A program made the position numbers and the translations under genes. Positions 18,175 to 26,321 of a stretch of 64,000 nucleotides of DNA are shown piece by piece. The DNA lies in contig CBDBLZ010000021.1 in NCBI GenBank assembly GCA_965207385.1, positions 1,116,001 through 1,180,000 on the forward strand. Direction: 5' to 3'. Under the pieces are notes generated by a model. The model saw only the letters and a list, made by a program, of their open reading frames with translations, made no database searches and was not told the DNA's origin. The stretch comes from CAZXEU01 sp965207385. GTDB taxonomy: Bacteria > Bacteroidota > Rhodothermia > Rhodothermales > Bin80. Every line of letters begins with the position of its first letter. Position 1 is the stretch's first letter.

Positions 18175-19338
18175 ATGACGTTGCGTCCATTTCGTGCCCT
18201 TCGTCCGACGGAAGAAAGCGTCGAGGCGGTCGCCTCAGTGCCGTATGATGTCGTTACGGTTGCGGAAGCGCGCTCGCTCGCTGCCGGCAATCCGCTGAGC
18301 TTTCTTCATGTGGTTCGCCCAGAAATAGATCTGCCGCTAGGCACCGGTGAGCACGACGACGCAGTCTATGCCCAGGGAGCGCAGAACCTGCGCGAATTCC
18401 TCCAAGGCCCTCACAGCGTAGTCGAAAACGAAGCCGCCTTTTACGTATACCGGCTTGCCATCGGCGGCCATACACAGACAGGCGTTTTCGGATGCGTCTC
18501 GGCTGAGGAGTACGATGCCGGCCTCATCGTCCGCCACGAAAACACGCGGCCGGCGAAAGTGGCGGACCGCGTGCGGCACATCCTTGAACAGGGCGCCCAT
18601 GCCGAGCCGGTGATTCTGACATACAGGGGTGCGCCCGACATTGCAAGCCAGGTCGAGCAAATAAAGCAAACCGCGCGGCTGTATGATTTCGTGGCGCCGG
18701 ACGGCGTACGGCACACCGTATGGAGGGCCCCCGGCTCTCTGGAGGAAGCGTTCCGGAGCGTTCGCCGCTTTTACATCGCGGATGGTCATCACCGCTGCGA
18801 GGCCGCCAGTCGGGCCAACGAAGGCGGCGAAAGTGCATGGTTTCCTGCAGTGCTCTTCCCCATGGAGGACCTGCGGATTCTGCCTTACAACCGCATTGTC
18901 CGGAAGCGTATTTCGGCGCCGCTGATCGAGGCGATTGAAAAGAACTGCGGCAGCGTGGTCGAAGCGGCTTCGGCCACCCCGGAAAGGAAGGGGGAGATGT
19001 GCGTGTTTGCCGATGGTACGTGGCACCTGGTCAGATTGCCTGCCACCCGTCGGCACACGGTAGCGGACACGCTTGATGTCGCCCGGCTGAGTGAATTCGT
19101 GCTGGAGCCCGTTTTTGGCATCATGGATCAGCGCACGGATCCGCACGTCAGCTTTGTGGGAGGAGTCCGCGGAACCCAGGCGCTGGAGGTGGAAGGCGGT
19201 GCCACATCGTTCTCCCTCTTTGCCACATCGATAGACGAATTGGTTGCCGTCTCTGACGCAGGCCTGCTTATGCCGCCCAAGTCTACGTGGTTTGAACCCA
19301 AGCTGCGCAGCGGCATCCTTGTACATACGTTCTCCTAG
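18175..19338 (+). CDS. DUF1015 family protein
   Basis: A 387-residue soluble protein opening RPFRALRPTEE and containing VASVPYDVVT, NPLSFLHVVRPEIDLP, RHENTRPAKVADR and FYIADGHHRCEAA, which are hallmarks of DUF1015. The family is often encoded beside serA, as here (8 bp before serA). A role linked to serine biosynthesis or its regulation is suspected, but no reaction is established. The conserved DGHH motif hints at metal or phosphate binding. First gene of a DUF1015-serA-serC operon. Confidence 0.88.
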   Translation: MTLRPFRALRPTEESVEAVASVPYDVVTVAEARSLAAGNPLSFLHVVRPEIDLPLGTGEHDDAVYAQGAQNLREFLQGPHSVVENEAAFYVYRLAIGGHTQTGVFGCVSAEEYDAGLIVRHENTRPAKVADRVRHILEQGAHAEPVILTYRGAPDIASQVEQIKQTARLYDFVAPDGVRHTVWRAPGSLEEAFRSVRRFYIADGHHRCEAASRANEGGESAWFPAVLFPMEDLRILPYNRIVRKRISAPLIEAIEKNCGSVVEAASATPERKGEMCVFADGTWHLVRLPATRRHTVADTLDVARLSEFVLEPVFGIMDQRTDPHVSFVGGVRGTQALEVEGGATSFSLFATSIDELVAVSDAGLLMPPKSTWFEPKLRSGILVHTFS

Positions 19339-19346
19339 TAGCAGGG

Positions 19347-20549
19347 ATGAAAATCTTCATCGCGGACGCCTTGCCGCAGACGTGCACGGCTTCGCTGTCC
19401 CGGGCAGGGCACGAGGTCATCGTACAGCCACTTAAGGGTCCGGAGCTTCAGAAGGCTGTAGTTGAGGCCGACGCCGAAGTGCTAATTGTCCGCAGCACCC
19501 GAGTAAACCGGCAACTGCTTCACGCCTGCTCTGGTCTTGAGCTGATAGTTCGCGCCGGGGCTGGCTACGATACGATTGACGTCGAGTACGCAGCGGAACG
19601 TGGAGTATTTGTAGCCAATTGTCCTGGCAAGAATGCCAGCGCTGTTGCCGAGTTGACCGTCGGCCTGATGCTGGCTCTCGACCGTCATATTGCCGACAAT
19701 GTCCGGGATGCACGTTCTGGCACTTGGAACAAGGCGCGGTACGCAAAGGCCCGTGGCCTGCGCGGCCGCACGCTGGCGATCATCGGCTTTGGCAGTATAG
19801 GACGGGCCGTGGCCGAGCGTGCCAGAGGGCTCGAAATGAACCTCGTGGTGTGGAGCCGCTCCCTGACGGCACTGCGCGCGGAATCGCTGGGAATGACATA
19901 TGCGGCTTCGCCGGCGGCGGCGGCAGCGGTAGCCGATATCGTTACGGTTCACGTGGCGGCGACCGCGGATACACATCATCTCGCCGGGTCCGCACTGTTT
20001 GAGGCCATGAAGCCGGGCGCAAGTTTCATCAATACGTCCCGTGGCAGCGTAGTGGACGAGAAAGCGCTTGTGCGGGCGATGGACACGAAGGGCATTCGTG
20101 CCGGCCTGGATGTTTTCGAGGGAGAGCCTGCCTACAAGAGCGGTCCGCTGGAGGCCGCCATCGCAGGGCACCCGAACGTGTACCTGACACACCACATTGG
20201 TGCTTCCACCGCGCAGGCCCAGGAGGCGACGGCCGCGGAGGCGGTGCGCATCATTGAGGCATATGCCCGAGAGGGTCGCGTACCCAACTGCGTCAATCTG
20301 ACTGTTCAATCGGCAGCCTCACACCTGCTCACCGTGCGCCACCTGGACCGGGTGGGCGTCCTGGCTGCTGTGCTTGACAAAGTCCGGCAGGCCAACGGAA
20401 ACGTTCAGGAAATGGAGAATCTGGTATTCGCCGGCGATAACGGTGCGGCGTGCGCTCGCATCTGGCTCACTGGCGCTGCGCCTGAGTTGCTGCTCAATAG
20501 CGTGCGAGCCGTTGAGCACGTTCTTACCGCCTCGGTCACTACGCTTTGA
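19347..20549 (+). CDS. serA: D-3-phosphoglycerate dehydrogenase
   Basis: A 400-residue NAD-dependent enzyme catalysing the first step of serine synthesis, 3-phosphoglycerate to phosphohydroxypyruvate. The Rossmann motif IIGFGSIGRAVAER is present, with catalytic Arg232 (NTSRGSVVDE), Glu in DVFEGEP and His283 (HHIGAST). After the catalytic domains there is only a short ACT-like tail of about 80 residues (HLDRVGVLAAVLDKVRQANGNV). This matches the short, possibly serine-sensitive type rather than the long form with an intervening domain. It lies between DUF1015 and serC with 8-bp gaps on each side, so the operon supplies serine. Confidence 0.95.
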   Translation: MKIFIADALPQTCTASLSRAGHEVIVQPLKGPELQKAVVEADAEVLIVRSTRVNRQLLHACSGLELIVRAGAGYDTIDVEYAAERGVFVANCPGKNASAVAELTVGLMLALDRHIADNVRDARSGTWNKARYAKARGLRGRTLAIIGFGSIGRAVAERARGLEMNLVVWSRSLTALRAESLGMTYAASPAAAAAVADIVTVHVAATADTHHLAGSALFEAMKPGASFINTSRGSVVDEKALVRAMDTKGIRAGLDVFEGEPAYKSGPLEAAIAGHPNVYLTHHIGASTAQAQEATAAEAVRIIEAYAREGRVPNCVNLTVQSAASHLLTVRHLDRVGVLAAVLDKVRQANGNVQEMENLVFAGDNGAACARIWLTGAAPELLLNSVRAVEHVLTASVTTL

Positions 20550-20557
20550 CAGCAGTC

Positions 20558-21634
20558 ATGGACATTGACACCCGGAAGTACAATTTCTCCGCCGGACCGG
20601 GCGCACTGCCCCTGCCCGTATTGCTCCAGATGCGCGAGGAATTGCCCGTCTACAGGAACGCGGGCGCTTCCGTCATGGAGATTTCCCACCGTTCGGTGCT
20701 CTACCAGAATCTTGAACGGAATGCCCGGGCGGCGCTTCGCCGTCTACTGGGCCTGTCGGAAGACTGGCACATTCTGTTCCTGGGTGGCGGCGCGTCGCTG
20801 CAGTTTCATCAGGTTCCCCTGAACTTCTTGCCGGCGCGAGGCAGCGCTGACTACGCGCTGACCGGCACCTGGGCAAAGAAGGCGTTCAAGGAAGCGCGCC
20901 TGCTGGGCGATGCGCGCGTTGCGGCCTCCAGTGAGGATGAAGCCTTTGTGCATATACCGACCACCTGGTCATCGAATCCGCGGGCCGCCTACCTGCACTA
21001 CACGTCCAACAACACGGTCTACGGCACGCAGTACCACGATCTGCCTCCGACGGACGTGCCCCTGGTCTGTGACGCTTCAAGCGACTTCCTGAGTCAGCCG
21101 GTAGATCTGGGCCGGCATGGACTCATTTATGCGGGTGCCCAGAAGAACATAGGTCCGGCCGGCGTGACCGTGATTCTGGTCAAGGACTCATTTCTGTCTG
21201 CACGCAACCAGCCGCTGCCCACGATGCTTGACTTCGGCACGCACGCCGCCAGGTGCTTCAACACTCCGCCCGTCTATGCTGTCTATGTCGTGGACAAGGT
21301 CCTGGGCTGGCTTGAGCGTCAGGGAGGCATCAAGGCTGTCCAGCGTGCCAACAGGCAAAAGGCGCAGTTGCTCTATGGCCGAATCGATGCTACCGAGTTC
21401 TATCGTGGCACGGCCGAGCGCTCATCCCGGTCACGGATGAACGTGACATTCCGCTTGCCGAGCCCGCAGCTTGAGGCGCGATTCTTGGAGGAGGCGGCCT
21501 CTGCCGGCCTGCTTGCTCTTAAGGGACACCGCTCGGTCGGCGGCATTCGGGCATCAATCTACAACGCTTGTACACAGGAGGCGGTGGAGACGCTCGTGGC
21601 CTTCATGGACGGCTTTGAAGAGCAAAACGGATGA
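20558..21634 (+). CDS. serC: Phosphoserine aminotransferase
   Basis: A 358-residue PLP enzyme converting phosphohydroxypyruvate and glutamate to phosphoserine (it also serves pyridoxal phosphate synthesis in some bacteria). N-terminal YNFSAGPGALP and ISHRS are family signatures. PLP lysine K196 lies in IYAGAQKNIGPAGVT, and ALKGHRSVGGIRASIYNA closes the protein. I use the ATG at 20558 (MDIDTRKYNF). A TTG at 20546 overlapping the serA stop is possible but adds only four residues. No serB phosphatase lies in the window. Confidence 0.96.
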   Translation: MDIDTRKYNFSAGPGALPLPVLLQMREELPVYRNAGASVMEISHRSVLYQNLERNARAALRRLLGLSEDWHILFLGGGASLQFHQVPLNFLPARGSADYALTGTWAKKAFKEARLLGDARVAASSEDEAFVHIPTTWSSNPRAAYLHYTSNNTVYGTQYHDLPPTDVPLVCDASSDFLSQPVDLGRHGLIYAGAQKNIGPAGVTVILVKDSFLSARNQPLPTMLDFGTHAARCFNTPPVYAVYVVDKVLGWLERQGGIKAVQRANRQKAQLLYGRIDATEFYRGTAERSSRSRMNVTFRLPSPQLEARFLEEAASAGLLALKGHRSVGGIRASIYNACTQEAVETLVAFMDGFEEQNG

Positions 21635-21665
21635 GCCGTATATTGGGCCGAGCCTTTCAAGAGCC

Positions 21666-22793
21666 ATGACAGTAGGCATTGTCCGGGAAACCATGCCAGG
21701 TGAATCGCGCGTGGCGCTGGTGCCGGCCGTGGTGCCCGTATTGGCCAGAGCCGGCCTGGAGACAGTAGTCGAATGCGGAGCCGGAAGCGGCGCATACGCC
21801 TCCGACGAGGCCTACCAGAAAAAGGGGGCGAGACTGGTTTCGAGGAAAGAAGCGTATGCGAGCGATGTCGTAGCTCGCGTACAGCCTCCAAGCGATGAGG
21901 AGATTTCCCTGCTCAGGCCGGGTGCGGTCCTGCTGGGTTTTCTGAAGCCGCTGGAGCAGCCGGGTATCGCCGGTGCACTGGCGGAGCGCGGGATAACCGC
22001 TCTGGCCATGGAGCTCGTACCTCGGATATCAAGGGCGCAAAGGATGGATGCCCTTAGCGCGATGGCTTCCCTGTCCGGCTACAAAGCGGCCGTGCTGGCG
22101 GCGTCGCAGCTGCCTTCGTTCTTCCCGCTGCTAACCACCGCTGCTGGCACGGTTCGTCCCGCCACTGTTACCGTCCTGGGTGCGGGCGTGGCTGGCCTCC
22201 AAGCCATTGCGACAGCTCGCAGGCTGGGGGCACGTGTATGGGGATACGACATCCGGGAAGCGGTGCGCGAGGAGATCAGGAGCCTCGGCGCGCAGTTCGT
22301 GGAGCTCGACCTGGATATCGGGGATCAGCAGGATGAGGCGGGCTATGCCCGGGCATTGATGGAGGAAAAGGCTCGCAGGCAGACAGAGCTGCTGGTGCCG
22401 CAGATCGCAGCCTCCAGTGTGGTCATTTCGGCCGCACTCATTCCGGGAAGGCCGGCGCCGACTCTAGTTACGGCGCGAGCCGTCGAAGCCATGCGGGCGG
22501 GGTCGGTAATCGTGGACCTTGCGGCGGCAAGCGGTGGCAACTGTGAGCTGACTGTACCCGACACGGTAGTTGAGCACGCCGGAGTGCGCATCATGGGACC
22601 GACCAACCTTCCAGCCACAATGCCCGTGGACGCCAGCCACCTTCTTGCCCGGACAATGGCGGCGATGATCGAAGAATTCACCCAGGACGGCAATTTTGTG
22701 CCCAACGTGAACGACGAAATATTTGCGGGCGCACTTGTCTCACACGATGGTGCGGTTGCCAACGAACGAGTACAGCTCTTGCTAGCCGCCTGA
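21666..22793 (+). CDS. pntA: NAD(P) transhydrogenase subunit alpha, soluble NAD-binding part
   Basis: A 375-residue dI domain of the proton-translocating transhydrogenase, which reduces NADP+ with NADH using the proton gradient. It begins VGIVRETMPGESRVALVP and carries the NAD-binding VLGAGVAGLQAIATARRLGA. The alanine-dehydrogenase-like SLSGYKAAVLAA and the C-terminal IMGPTNLPATMPVDASHL are also present. It stops before the membrane segment, which is encoded by the next gene, so this is the split three-gene form (PntAA/PntAB/PntB). The ATG at 21666 fits the family start; the frame is open further back into serC but is not coding there. Confidence 0.95.
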   Translation: MTVGIVRETMPGESRVALVPAVVPVLARAGLETVVECGAGSGAYASDEAYQKKGARLVSRKEAYASDVVARVQPPSDEEISLLRPGAVLLGFLKPLEQPGIAGALAERGITALAMELVPRISRAQRMDALSAMASLSGYKAAVLAASQLPSFFPLLTTAAGTVRPATVTVLGAGVAGLQAIATARRLGARVWGYDIREAVREEIRSLGAQFVELDLDIGDQQDEAGYARALMEEKARRQTELLVPQIAASSVVISAALIPGRPAPTLVTARAVEAMRAGSVIVDLAAASGGNCELTVPDTVVEHAGVRIMGPTNLPATMPVDASHLLARTMAAMIEEFTQDGNFVPNVNDEIFAGALVSHDGAVANERVQLLLAA

Positions 22794-22804
22794 CGGAGTC
22801 CTGC

Positions 22805-23080
22805 ATGCTGGAAAACATCACCTATTTCGTGCTGGCCATGTTCGTGGGCCGGGAAGTTATCAGCCGGGTCCCGCAGACTCTTCACACGCCGCTCATGTCG
22901 GGCTCGAATGCCATTAGCGGCATAACAATTGTAGGGGCGCTCGTGGCAGCCGGCATGCTGGGCGGCACCTGGGGCAAGTGGTTGGGCGTGGCAGCGCTAG
23001 TGGCAGCGACCATCAACGTGGTCGGTGGATTCCTGGTCACGGATCGGATGTTGCAGATGTTCAGGAAGAAGCGATCCTGA
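22805..23080 (+). CDS. pntAB: NAD(P) transhydrogenase subunit alpha, membrane part
   Basis: A 91-residue inner-membrane subunit with three or four hydrophobic helices. Signature segments are FVGREVISRVPQTLHTPLMS and NAISGITIVGAL, which form part of the proton channel. It starts 11 bp after pntA and its TGA overlaps the pntB ATG by one base, giving coupled translation of the complex. Confidence 0.95.
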   Translation: MLENITYFVLAMFVGREVISRVPQTLHTPLMSGSNAISGITIVGALVAAGMLGGTWGKWLGVAALVAATINVVGGFLVTDRMLQMFRKKRS

Positions 23081-24462
23081 TGGCCCCGGACCTGATAGAT
23101 CTGGCGTACCTGCTGTCCGCATCGCTGTTCATCGTGGGGCTGCGCCAGCTCCAGTCGCCGGCGACCGCGCGCGGTGGCAACCAGCTTGCCGGCCTCGGAA
23201 TGCTGGTTGCGGTGCTGGCTACATTGTTCGCGCAAGAGATCCTGACACCGTGGGAAATGATCGGGGGTCTTGCCGCGGGTGGGCTCATTGGCCTGGTACT
23301 GTCGCGCCGCGTGAAGATGACAGCCATGCCCGAGCTGGTTGCCGCATTCAACGGATTCGGAGGACTGGCCTCGGCGCTTGTGGCGGGCGCGGAAATGGTG
23401 CGCTTGCAGCAGATGGGCGGGGCGGTTGTCCTCGTGACGATCGCGCTCAGCGTACTGATCGGCCTGGTGACGTTTTCCGGCAGTTTTGTGGCATTCGGCA
23501 AGCTGAATGGTTCAATCACGGGTAACCCGGTTGGCGTTCCGCGCATCCTGGCACCCGTGGTGTTGTTGGCTGCGACGGCAGCAGCCGCCTGGATGGTGAT
23601 GGCAGGCGCGCCTCTGACGCCCGCCCTCGCATTGGCGGCACTGTCTCTGGTCCTTGGAATTCTGATTGTGCTCCCGATAGGCGGTGCGGACATGCCCGTA
23701 GTGGTGGCGCTTCTCAATTCCTTTTCTGGGCTGGCAGCCGCGGCTACCGGATTTGTCCTGGATAACGTTGCTCTGATAGTTAGCGGTGCACTGGTTGGCG
23801 CCTCCGGGCTAATTCTTACCAACATCATGTGCGTGGCGATGAACCGCTCGCTATGGAACGTTTTGATAGGCGGTTTTGGTCAGGAGGGAGGAGAAGCGGC
23901 GACGGCCTCCTCACAGGAAGGCAAGACCGTCACGGCCACGACCGCCGACGATACCGCAATCCTCCTTGTCTATGCTGAGAAAGTTATCTTCGTGCCCGGT
24001 TACGGTCTGGCTGTCGCGCAAGCACAACACCAGGTGCGGGAACTGGCCGATCAACTTCAGAGCCGGGGCGTCGAGGTCAAGTACGCCGTGCATCCGGTCG
24101 CAGGTCGCATGCCGGGCCACATGAACGTGCTTCTTGCGGAGGCCAATGTTCCGTACGACCAGCTCTTTGAAATGGATGAGATCAATCATGAATTTGAAAC
24201 GACAGACGTTTCCCTGGTAATCGGAGCCAACGACGTAGTCAATCCTGCGGCTCGCCACGACCGCGCCAGTCCCATTTACGGCATGCCGATTCTTGATGTC
24301 GACAAGTCCCGAACCGTAGTCTTTCTCAAGCGCAGCATGCGGCCGGGCTACTCTGGGGTCCAGAACGAGTTGTTTTTTGGCGCGCAGACGCGGATGCTTT
24401 TCGGCGACGCCAAGGATACGATGACGGCGCTCGTAGCTGCTGTGAAGGACATGCAGGCGTGA
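23080..24462 (+). CDS. pntB: NAD(P) transhydrogenase subunit beta
   Basis: A 460-residue subunit. The first half is about nine membrane helices (PELVAAFNGFGGLASALVAG, GGADMPVVVALLNSFSGLAA). The second half is the NADP-binding dIII domain (VPGYGLAVAQAQHQVRELAD, VKYAVHPVAGRMPGHMNVLL, VVNPAARHD, GYSGVQNELFF). It completes the transhydrogenase and so supplies NADPH. The ATG at 23080 overlaps the preceding stop. Its own stop overlaps the GTG of the thioesterase gene by 4 bp. Confidence 0.96.
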   Translation: MAPDLIDLAYLLSASLFIVGLRQLQSPATARGGNQLAGLGMLVAVLATLFAQEILTPWEMIGGLAAGGLIGLVLSRRVKMTAMPELVAAFNGFGGLASALVAGAEMVRLQQMGGAVVLVTIALSVLIGLVTFSGSFVAFGKLNGSITGNPVGVPRILAPVVLLAATAAAAWMVMAGAPLTPALALAALSLVLGILIVLPIGGADMPVVVALLNSFSGLAAAATGFVLDNVALIVSGALVGASGLILTNIMCVAMNRSLWNVLIGGFGQEGGEAATASSQEGKTVTATTADDTAILLVYAEKVIFVPGYGLAVAQAQHQVRELADQLQSRGVEVKYAVHPVAGRMPGHMNVLLAEANVPYDQLFEMDEINHEFETTDVSLVIGANDVVNPAARHDRASPIYGMPILDVDKSRTVVFLKRSMRPGYSGVQNELFFGAQTRMLFGDAKDTMTALVAAVKDMQA

Positions 24463-24911
24463 AAAAGCAGCCGAATTCCGACCACTGCTTTGTTTGCGGG
24501 CGGCTCAATCCCCGGGGATTGTACATGGCGTTCTACGACGATGGCAAGGATGAAGTGTGGTCGGATCACGTCATCCCCGAAGAGTATCAGGGCTACCCTG
24601 GGGTAGTGCACGGTGGCGTGCTGGCCAGCATCCTTGACGAAATTGTCGCGCGCGTATCGTTCATTGACAACGTGCACCAGTTTATGATGTCGGCGAGGCT
24701 GGACATCAAGTTCAGACGGCCTGTGCCGGTGGAGGTGCCGCTGCGATTCGTGGGCCGGCGGCTGCAGATGAAGGAGCGAACGGGACGTGCCGACGGCTCG
24801 GTATTCCTGCCTGACGGAACACTCGCAACTGAAGCTACCATGACCCTGGCGGCGCTCCCCGATGCGCTCAGGAATCCGGTTGCGGAAATTGGCTGGCGGA
24901 TAGATCCGTAG
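24459..24911 (+). CDS. PaaI-type hotdog-fold thioesterase
   Basis: A 150-residue hotdog protein with GVVHGGVLASILDEI, the PaaI-type active-site helix, and DIKFRRPVPVEVPLRFVGR in the central strands. It opens with DHCFVCGRLNPRGL, a Cys-x-x-Cys-like N-terminal segment common in Bacteroidota members. It would hydrolyse acyl-CoA thioesters; the substrate is unknown. The GTG start at 24459 overlaps the pntB stop, so it is the last gene of the operon. Its 3' end overlaps the convergent esterase gene by 44 bp. Confidence 0.85.
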   Translation: MKKQPNSDHCFVCGRLNPRGLYMAFYDDGKDEVWSDHVIPEEYQGYPGVVHGGVLASILDEIVARVSFIDNVHQFMMSARLDIKFRRPVPVEVPLRFVGRRLQMKERTGRADGSVFLPDGTLATEATMTLAALPDALRNPVAEIGWRIDP

Positions 24912-25596
24912 GGCCCGCTACGCGAAGCTCAATAATCGGGCGCAGGACCCGCCAAACGTTGTCCGCGATCAGCGCGTGCCCCGCCGCGGTCGGATGGATA
25001 CCGTCAGCCTGATTCAGCTCTGGAATACCTCCGACACCCTCGAGGAGGAAGGGTATAAGCGTCAGGCCTTTCTCACGCGCCAGATCGGGGTATATGTGCC
25101 GGAAGGCTGCGGTATACGAGGGCCCCAGATTGGTTGGTATCTGCATGCCTGCAAGCACGATGGCAGCCTCCGGATAGCGGGCGCGTGTGCGGTCGACGAT
25201 GGCCCCAAGATTGGACATTGTAACATCCGGATCTATGCCCCGCATTCCGTCATTGGCTCCCAATTCGAGTACAAGCACATCTACCCGCTCTCGCAGCAGC
25301 CAGTTTATCCGCCCGAGGCCGCCTGAGGTGGTTTCTCCGCTGACGCCGGCGTTGACAATGCGCACGGGCCAGCCAAGCGCTGCCGCCTTTGCTCCGATCA
25401 GCGCAGGAAACGCTTGGGCGGGGTCCAGGCCGTGGCCCGCGGCGAGACTGTTGCCAAGGAAGAGTATGCGGAGTGCTTCTGCCTGGCCGGATGCCGGCAA
25501 TTCGGCCGGTTTCTTTACTATTTCCGGCGAAGGCTGCCGTGCACAGGCCTGCAGAACACTTGCCAGGACTAACAGGTATAGCAGCGGTTTGTACAT
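24868..25596 (-). CDS. TesA-like GDSL/SGNH arylesterase, lipoprotein
   Basis: A 242-residue SGNH hydrolase anchored by lipobox LQAC. Block I is LFLGNSLAAGHG (Ser nucleophile), followed by Gly in NAGVSGETT, Asn in LGANDGMRG and Asp/His in DGIHPTAAGH, the full catalytic set. It corresponds to TesA/arylesterase, acting on lysophospholipids or thioesters in the periplasm. I use the ATG at 25596; a TTG at 25602 would add two residues. It is divergent from a YbbA/YbbP-type ABC system, the same neighbourhood as tesA-ybbA-ybbP in Escherichia coli. Confidence 0.92.
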   Translation of the reverse strand: MYKPLLYLLVLASVLQACARQPSPEIVKKPAELPASGQAEALRILFLGNSLAAGHGLDPAQAFPALIGAKAAALGWPVRIVNAGVSGETTSGGLGRINWLLRERVDVLVLELGANDGMRGIDPDVTMSNLGAIVDRTRARYPEAAIVLAGMQIPTNLGPSYTAAFRHIYPDLAREKGLTLIPFLLEGVGGIPELNQADGIHPTAAGHALIADNVWRVLRPIIELRVAGPTDLSASQFPQPDS

Positions 25597-25608
25597 AGGC
25601 AAGATGCC

Positions 25609-26313
25609 GTGTCCATAATACTGGACGTTCTCGGGCTAACGAAGACTTATATCAGCGGGTCCCGATCCCTGACGGTGCTTCGCGACGTAACTTTTGCGGT
25701 TTCGAGGCACGAATCCGTCGCCGTTGTGGGACCGTCGGGAAGCGGCAAGACCACGTTACTCGGGCTCTGTGCCGGGCTGGATGCACCCACCGCCGGGACT
25801 GTGCGCCTGGCGGGCCTGGACCTGAATTCGCTTTCGGAAAATGAACGCGCAGCAGCCCGGGGACGCTACCTGGGCTTTGTCTTCCAGACTTTCCAACTCA
25901 TTCCGACCCTAACTGCACTGGAGAATGTGATGGTGCCGGCCGAGCTTCGAGGTGAACAGAGCGCACGCGAGCGCGCCGAAGCACTCCTTGCGGAAGTAGG
26001 ACTGGCCGGGCGCGCGAGCCACTATCCGGCGCAGCTGAGCGGCGGCGAGCAGCAGCGCGTCGGACTGGCCCGCGCCTTCATCAACCGCCCCAAGGTCCTG
26101 TTTGCCGATGAGCCGACGGGAAACCTGGATACCGAAACAGGACGGACTATCCAGTCGCTGCTTTTTGAACTCAACCGCAGTGCGGGCACGACACTCCTGA
26201 TCGTTACTCACGATCTGGAACTCGCGTCCCGGGCCGATCGCATGCTGCAATTGCACGCGGGCGAGATAGTCTATGACGGGACTCCGCGCCGGGATGCGGG
26301 CGGGATCAAGTAG
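25609..26313 (+). CDS. ABC transporter ATP-binding protein, YbbA/LolD type
   Basis: A 234-residue ATPase with Walker A GPSGSGKTT (41-49), signature LSGGEQQR (from residue 143), Walker B VLFADEPTGNLD (Asp167-Glu168) and switch VTHDLE. It is of the MacB/LolD/YbbA class that works with FtsX-type permeases, usually moving lipids or lipoproteins or acting mechanically on the envelope. The start is GTG 25609; only 12 bp separate it from the esterase ATG on the other strand. It pairs with the permease 8 bp downstream. Confidence 0.93.
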   Translation: MSIILDVLGLTKTYISGSRSLTVLRDVTFAVSRHESVAVVGPSGSGKTTLLGLCAGLDAPTAGTVRLAGLDLNSLSENERAAARGRYLGFVFQTFQLIPTLTALENVMVPAELRGEQSARERAEALLAEVGLAGRASHYPAQLSGGEQQRVGLARAFINRPKVLFADEPTGNLDTETGRTIQSLLFELNRSAGTTLLIVTHDLELASRADRMLQLHAGEIVYDGTPRRDAGGIK

Positions 26314-26321
26314 CCGGAACC

